Part shown: piece after piece, positions 13,176 through 15,553 of the stretch
Layout of the letters: every line of letters starts with the position of its first letter
How positions within the stretch are numbered: the stretch's first letter is position 1
From: Coprobacillus sp.
Lineage (GTDB): Bacteria > Bacillota_I > Bacilli_A > RFN20 > CAG-826
Length of the DNA: 15,553 nucleotides
NCBI GenBank assembly: GCA_021203745.1
Contig: JAJQAP010000012.1
Location: 1-15,553 of the forward strand
Reading direction: 5' to 3'
Notes under the pieces: model-generated
What the model was told of the DNA's origin: nothing
The model's input: only the letters and a program-made list of their open reading frames with translations
The model's database searches: none
Program-made: the position numbers and the translations under genes

Positions 13176-15011
13176 TTAGGCGTTAGAGGACCCATCTCCT
13201 GAGGTGAAGTCAGCGTCCACAACGTCGTCTGGGTTAGAGCCAGGTGTGGTACCACCATCACTAGGATCTCCGTTATTAGAACCAGCCTGGTATTGCATAT
13301 TTGCCATTAACTGTTCTAACTCATTCATACGAGTCTTGAGTGTTTCAATATCGTTATTATCAAGTGCGGTTTTAAACTCATCTCTCATTTTTTGGACTTG
13401 CTCTTTTTGACTTGGATCCATCTTGTCTCCTTGCTCTTGAAGTTGTAAATCGAGATCAGCGATAAGTTGTTCCGCCTTGTTTCTCACTTCGATATCATCT
13501 TTTCTCTTTTGATCTGCTTCCGCGTTAGCTTCTGCTTCATGGACCATCCTATCAATCTCGTCTTTCGATAGACCATTAGAACCAGAGATCGTGATATTTT
13601 GTTCTTGCTGTGTATCGAGGTCTTTTGCCGACACTGTGACAATGCCGTTTACATCGATTGAGAAGGTAACTTCAATTCTTGGTTCTCCTCGACGCGCTGG
13701 TTTAATACCATTAAGCTGGAATCTACCTAAGAGTTTATTATCCGCGGCCATTGGTCTTTCACCTTGATAGACCATGATATCAACAGAAGGTTGATTATCC
13801 GCCGCAGTAGAGAAGATTTGACTCTTAGTTGTAGGAATTGTGGTGTTACGTGGAATTAATGGAGTTAAGACACCTCCAAGCGTTTCAATACCGAGAGTTA
13901 ATGGAGTGACATCGAGCAAAACGACATCCTTAACATCTCCTGAAACAACACCACCTTGATAAGCCGCACCGATAGAAACTGCTTCATCCGGGTTAACAGA
14001 TAGATTTGGTGTTTTACCGGTTAACTGTTTAACGAGATCTTGGACCGCTGGCATACGGATAGAACCACCGATGAGAAGAATTTGGTCTAGATCTGAGGCT
14101 TTCATCTTAGCGTCCGCTAAGGCTCTTCTGACTGGATCTTCGCATCTCTTTAAGAGATGTCTTGTTAAGTCTTGGAATTTAGCTCTCGTTAGTTTTGTTT
14201 CAAAGTTAACTGGGCCCGCACTTGTAATAGAAATAAATGGTAAGCTAATTGTGGTTTCTAGCATACTAGAGAGTTCAATCTTTGCTTTTTCGGCGGCCTC
14301 TCTAATTCTTTGTAAAGCACCTTTATCGGTAATATCCACCCCGCACTGGGTTTTAATCTCCGCCCTAATCCAATCAGCGACCACTTGATCCCAGTCATCA
14401 CCACCTAGATGGTTATCACCAGATGTTGAAATAACTTCAAATGTTCCGTCTCCGATATCAAGGATTGAGACATCGAATGTTCCTCCACCTAGATCAAAGA
14501 CGAGGATTTTTTCACTCTTTCCTGTATCGAGTCCATAAGCTAGCGCTGCAGCGGTAGGTTCATTGATGATTCTAACGACATCAAGTCCAGCGATTTGACC
14601 AGCATCTTTTGTGGCTTGACGCTGAGCGTCATTGAAGTAAGCTGGCACTGTAATAACCGCTTTAGAGACCTTTTGACCGAGGTTCTCTTCGGCGTATTTT
14701 TTCATGTAAGCAAGAATTTTTGCACTGATCTCTTGAGGAGTGAAATCCTTATTAATACAAGAGATATGGACTTTTTCATCAGTGCCCATCTTTCGTTTAA
14801 TTGAGGAGACTGTATCAGTGTTAGTAATCGCTTGACGTTTTGCGGCGTTACCAACAATCTCTTCACCGTTTGCTTTAAAAGAGACAACTGATGGAGTGGT
14901 CATCGTGCCTTCAGGGTTAGGAATAACCTTGACGGTTCCGTCAGCTTGAAGATAACTGACGACTGAGTTTGTGGTACCAAGATCGATACCGAGAATAATT
15001 TCTTTTGCCAT
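13176..15011 (-). CDS. dnaK: Chaperone protein DnaK (Hsp70)
   Basis: A 611-residue Hsp70. The nucleotide-binding domain shows GIDLGTTNS (8-16), DLGGGTFDVS (173-182) and a phosphate-2-type loop IGGSIRMPAV (334-343). The linker VVLLDVTPLTLG (363-374) leads to the substrate-binding domain and helical lid, and the tail ends in DDVVDADF plus a short Ser/Gly-rich extension. The region after residue 75 (KRKMGTDEK) lacks the insertion of Gram-negative DnaK, as in other low-GC Gram-positives. Ile337 replaces the Thr usual in the GG(S/Q)TRMP motif. AGGAGG (15026-15021) lies 9 nt before the ATG, and 20 bp separate the gene from grpE. Confidence 0.98.
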   Translation of the reverse strand: MAKEIILGIDLGTTNSVVSYLQADGTVKVIPNPEGTMTTPSVVSFKANGEEIVGNAAKRQAITNTDTVSSIKRKMGTDEKVHISCINKDFTPQEISAKILAYMKKYAEENLGQKVSKAVITVPAYFNDAQRQATKDAGQIAGLDVVRIINEPTAAALAYGLDTGKSEKILVFDLGGGTFDVSILDIGDGTFEVISTSGDNHLGGDDWDQVVADWIRAEIKTQCGVDITDKGALQRIREAAEKAKIELSSMLETTISLPFISITSAGPVNFETKLTRAKFQDLTRHLLKRCEDPVRRALADAKMKASDLDQILLIGGSIRMPAVQDLVKQLTGKTPNLSVNPDEAVSIGAAYQGGVVSGDVKDVVLLDVTPLTLGIETLGGVLTPLIPRNTTIPTTKSQIFSTAADNQPSVDIMVYQGERPMAADNKLLGRFQLNGIKPARRGEPRIEVTFSIDVNGIVTVSAKDLDTQQEQNITISGSNGLSKDEIDRMVHEAEANAEADQKRKDDIEVRNKAEQLIADLDLQLQEQGDKMDPSQKEQVQKMRDEFKTALDNNDIETLKTRMNELEQLMANMQYQAGSNNGDPSDGGTTPGSNPDDVVDADFTSGDGSSNA

Positions 15012-15031
15012 AATTATTAACCTCCTAATAT

Positions 15032-15553
15032 TTAATTAGATTCTTTTTCTTGATTGTCTTTTGCTTCTTCTTTACTCTCTTCTTTAACTGAGACACAGAC
15101 AGAAGCTGGTCTGATGACTCTATCGTGAAGGGAATATCCGCGTGTATAGACTTTTTTTACGAGTCCTGAGGTATCATCAACCTCTGTTTCAATTCCATCC
15201 ATCGTTTTAGAATCGAATTTATCACCAACCTTAGGGACTATTTCTTTCACCCCTTCATCCTCTAAGACTTGGATGATGTTTTTATAGATGAAGGAAAAAC
15301 CTTCAACATAATTTTTTACCTCGGGAGACGAGGGAGAACTACTTAATACGAGATAGAAGCTATCGAGGATAGGAAGTAAACCATCGATAAACCCTGTTGC
15401 TCGGTATTTAAGCGCTTCTTGATGATCCTTTTCTAGCTGCTTGCGGAGATTTTGTGTGTCAGCGTAGGCCCTATAATATTCGTTTTTCCAGTGATCTCTT
15501 TCTAGTTTAAGGGAATTAATTTCTTCGTCTTTTTTCTCAAGCTCTTTTCGATA
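15032..15553 (-). CDS. grpE: Nucleotide exchange factor GrpE, 5' end outside the window
   Basis: The frame runs open from the right edge to the TAA at 15034-15032, giving 173 residues that lack the N-terminus. The ATG-less stretch starting with GTG at 15250 is only an internal part of it. Family marks in order: a long coiled coil including YRAYADTQNLRKQLEKDHQ, then FIDGLLPILDSF, then the C-terminal beta domain with IIQVLEDEGVKEI, PKVGDKFD and YTRGYSLHDRVIRPASV. The tail is Glu/Lys-rich. GrpE dimers release ADP from DnaK. The gene is immediately upstream of dnaK and must be co-transcribed with it; hrcA, if present, would lie beyond the edge. Confidence 0.95.
   Translation of the reverse strand, partial: YRKELEKKDEEINSLKLERDHWKNEYYRAYADTQNLRKQLEKDHQEALKYRATGFIDGLLPILDSFYLVLSSSPSSPEVKNYVEGFSFIYKNIIQVLEDEGVKEIVPKVGDKFDSKTMDGIETEVDDTSGLVKKVYTRGYSLHDRVIRPASVCVSVKEESKEEAKDNQEKESN

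Noticed and set aside
15032..15250. Stand-alone 72-residue protein before dnaK
   Set aside because: The frame continues open upstream to the window edge with GrpE motifs; the start at 15250 is an internal GTG.

Overview
The window is about 15.5 kb of a moderately AT-rich, low-GC Gram-positive-type chromosome. Three blocks of housekeeping genes, all on the minus strand, surround a small accessory segment. TGA is a stop codon (trmK, ybeY), so the Mycoplasma/Spiroplasma code does not apply. The single-chain alpha2-type glycyl-tRNA synthetase, a DnaK of the Gram-positive type, near-consensus sigma-A promoters and a Firmicutes-like gene order point to the Bacilli lineage, perhaps an Erysipelotrichia-, RF39- or Izemoplasma/Acholeplasma-like organism. 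The exact placement is inference.

Layout in the minus-strand direction of transcription, from the right edge leftward: grpE (5' end outside the window), dnaK, dnaJ; a 289-bp intergenic region; a C39-peptidase membrane protein; on the opposite strand a secreted beta-helix lipoprotein; then ybeY, cdd, era, recO; a strong promoter; then glyS, dnaG, rpoD, trmK and a Nif3-family gene that leaves the window at its 3' end. This resembles the Bacillus subtilis segment hrcA-grpE-dnaK-dnaJ ... phoH-ybeY-dgkA-cdd-era-recO-glyQS ... dnaG-sigA-trmK-yqfO, with the stretch between dnaJ and ybeY replaced and several genes absent.

The ybeY-cdd-era-recO block serves rRNA maturation, 30S assembly, pyrimidine salvage and recombination repair. 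The glyS-dnaG-rpoD-trmK-nif3 block serves translation, replication priming and transcription. Genes in both blocks are separated by very few bases or overlap (TAATG and ATGA junctions). A TTGACA-16-TATAAT promoter starts the second block. The first has a TAGACA-17-TATAAT promoter so close to the ybeY ATG that the mRNA would be leaderless or nearly so.

The accessory segment (about 8452-11962) is the unusual part. It holds: (1) a lipoprotein of the Cthe_2159 carbohydrate-binding family; (2) a convergent gene, overlapping it by 4 bp, that encodes a C39 peptidase fused to an ABC-exporter-like membrane domain but with no ATPase domain; (3) an intrinsic terminator for the lipoprotein buried in that convergent gene's coding sequence; and (4) a candidate small RNA of about 125 nt on the plus strand, with its own promoter, a closing stem, two hairpins and a terminator. 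One sRNA loop reads UCCUCCUUUCU, a Shine-Dalgarno antisense. Ten consecutive bases in and around it are perfectly complementary to the lipoprotein's Shine-Dalgarno region.
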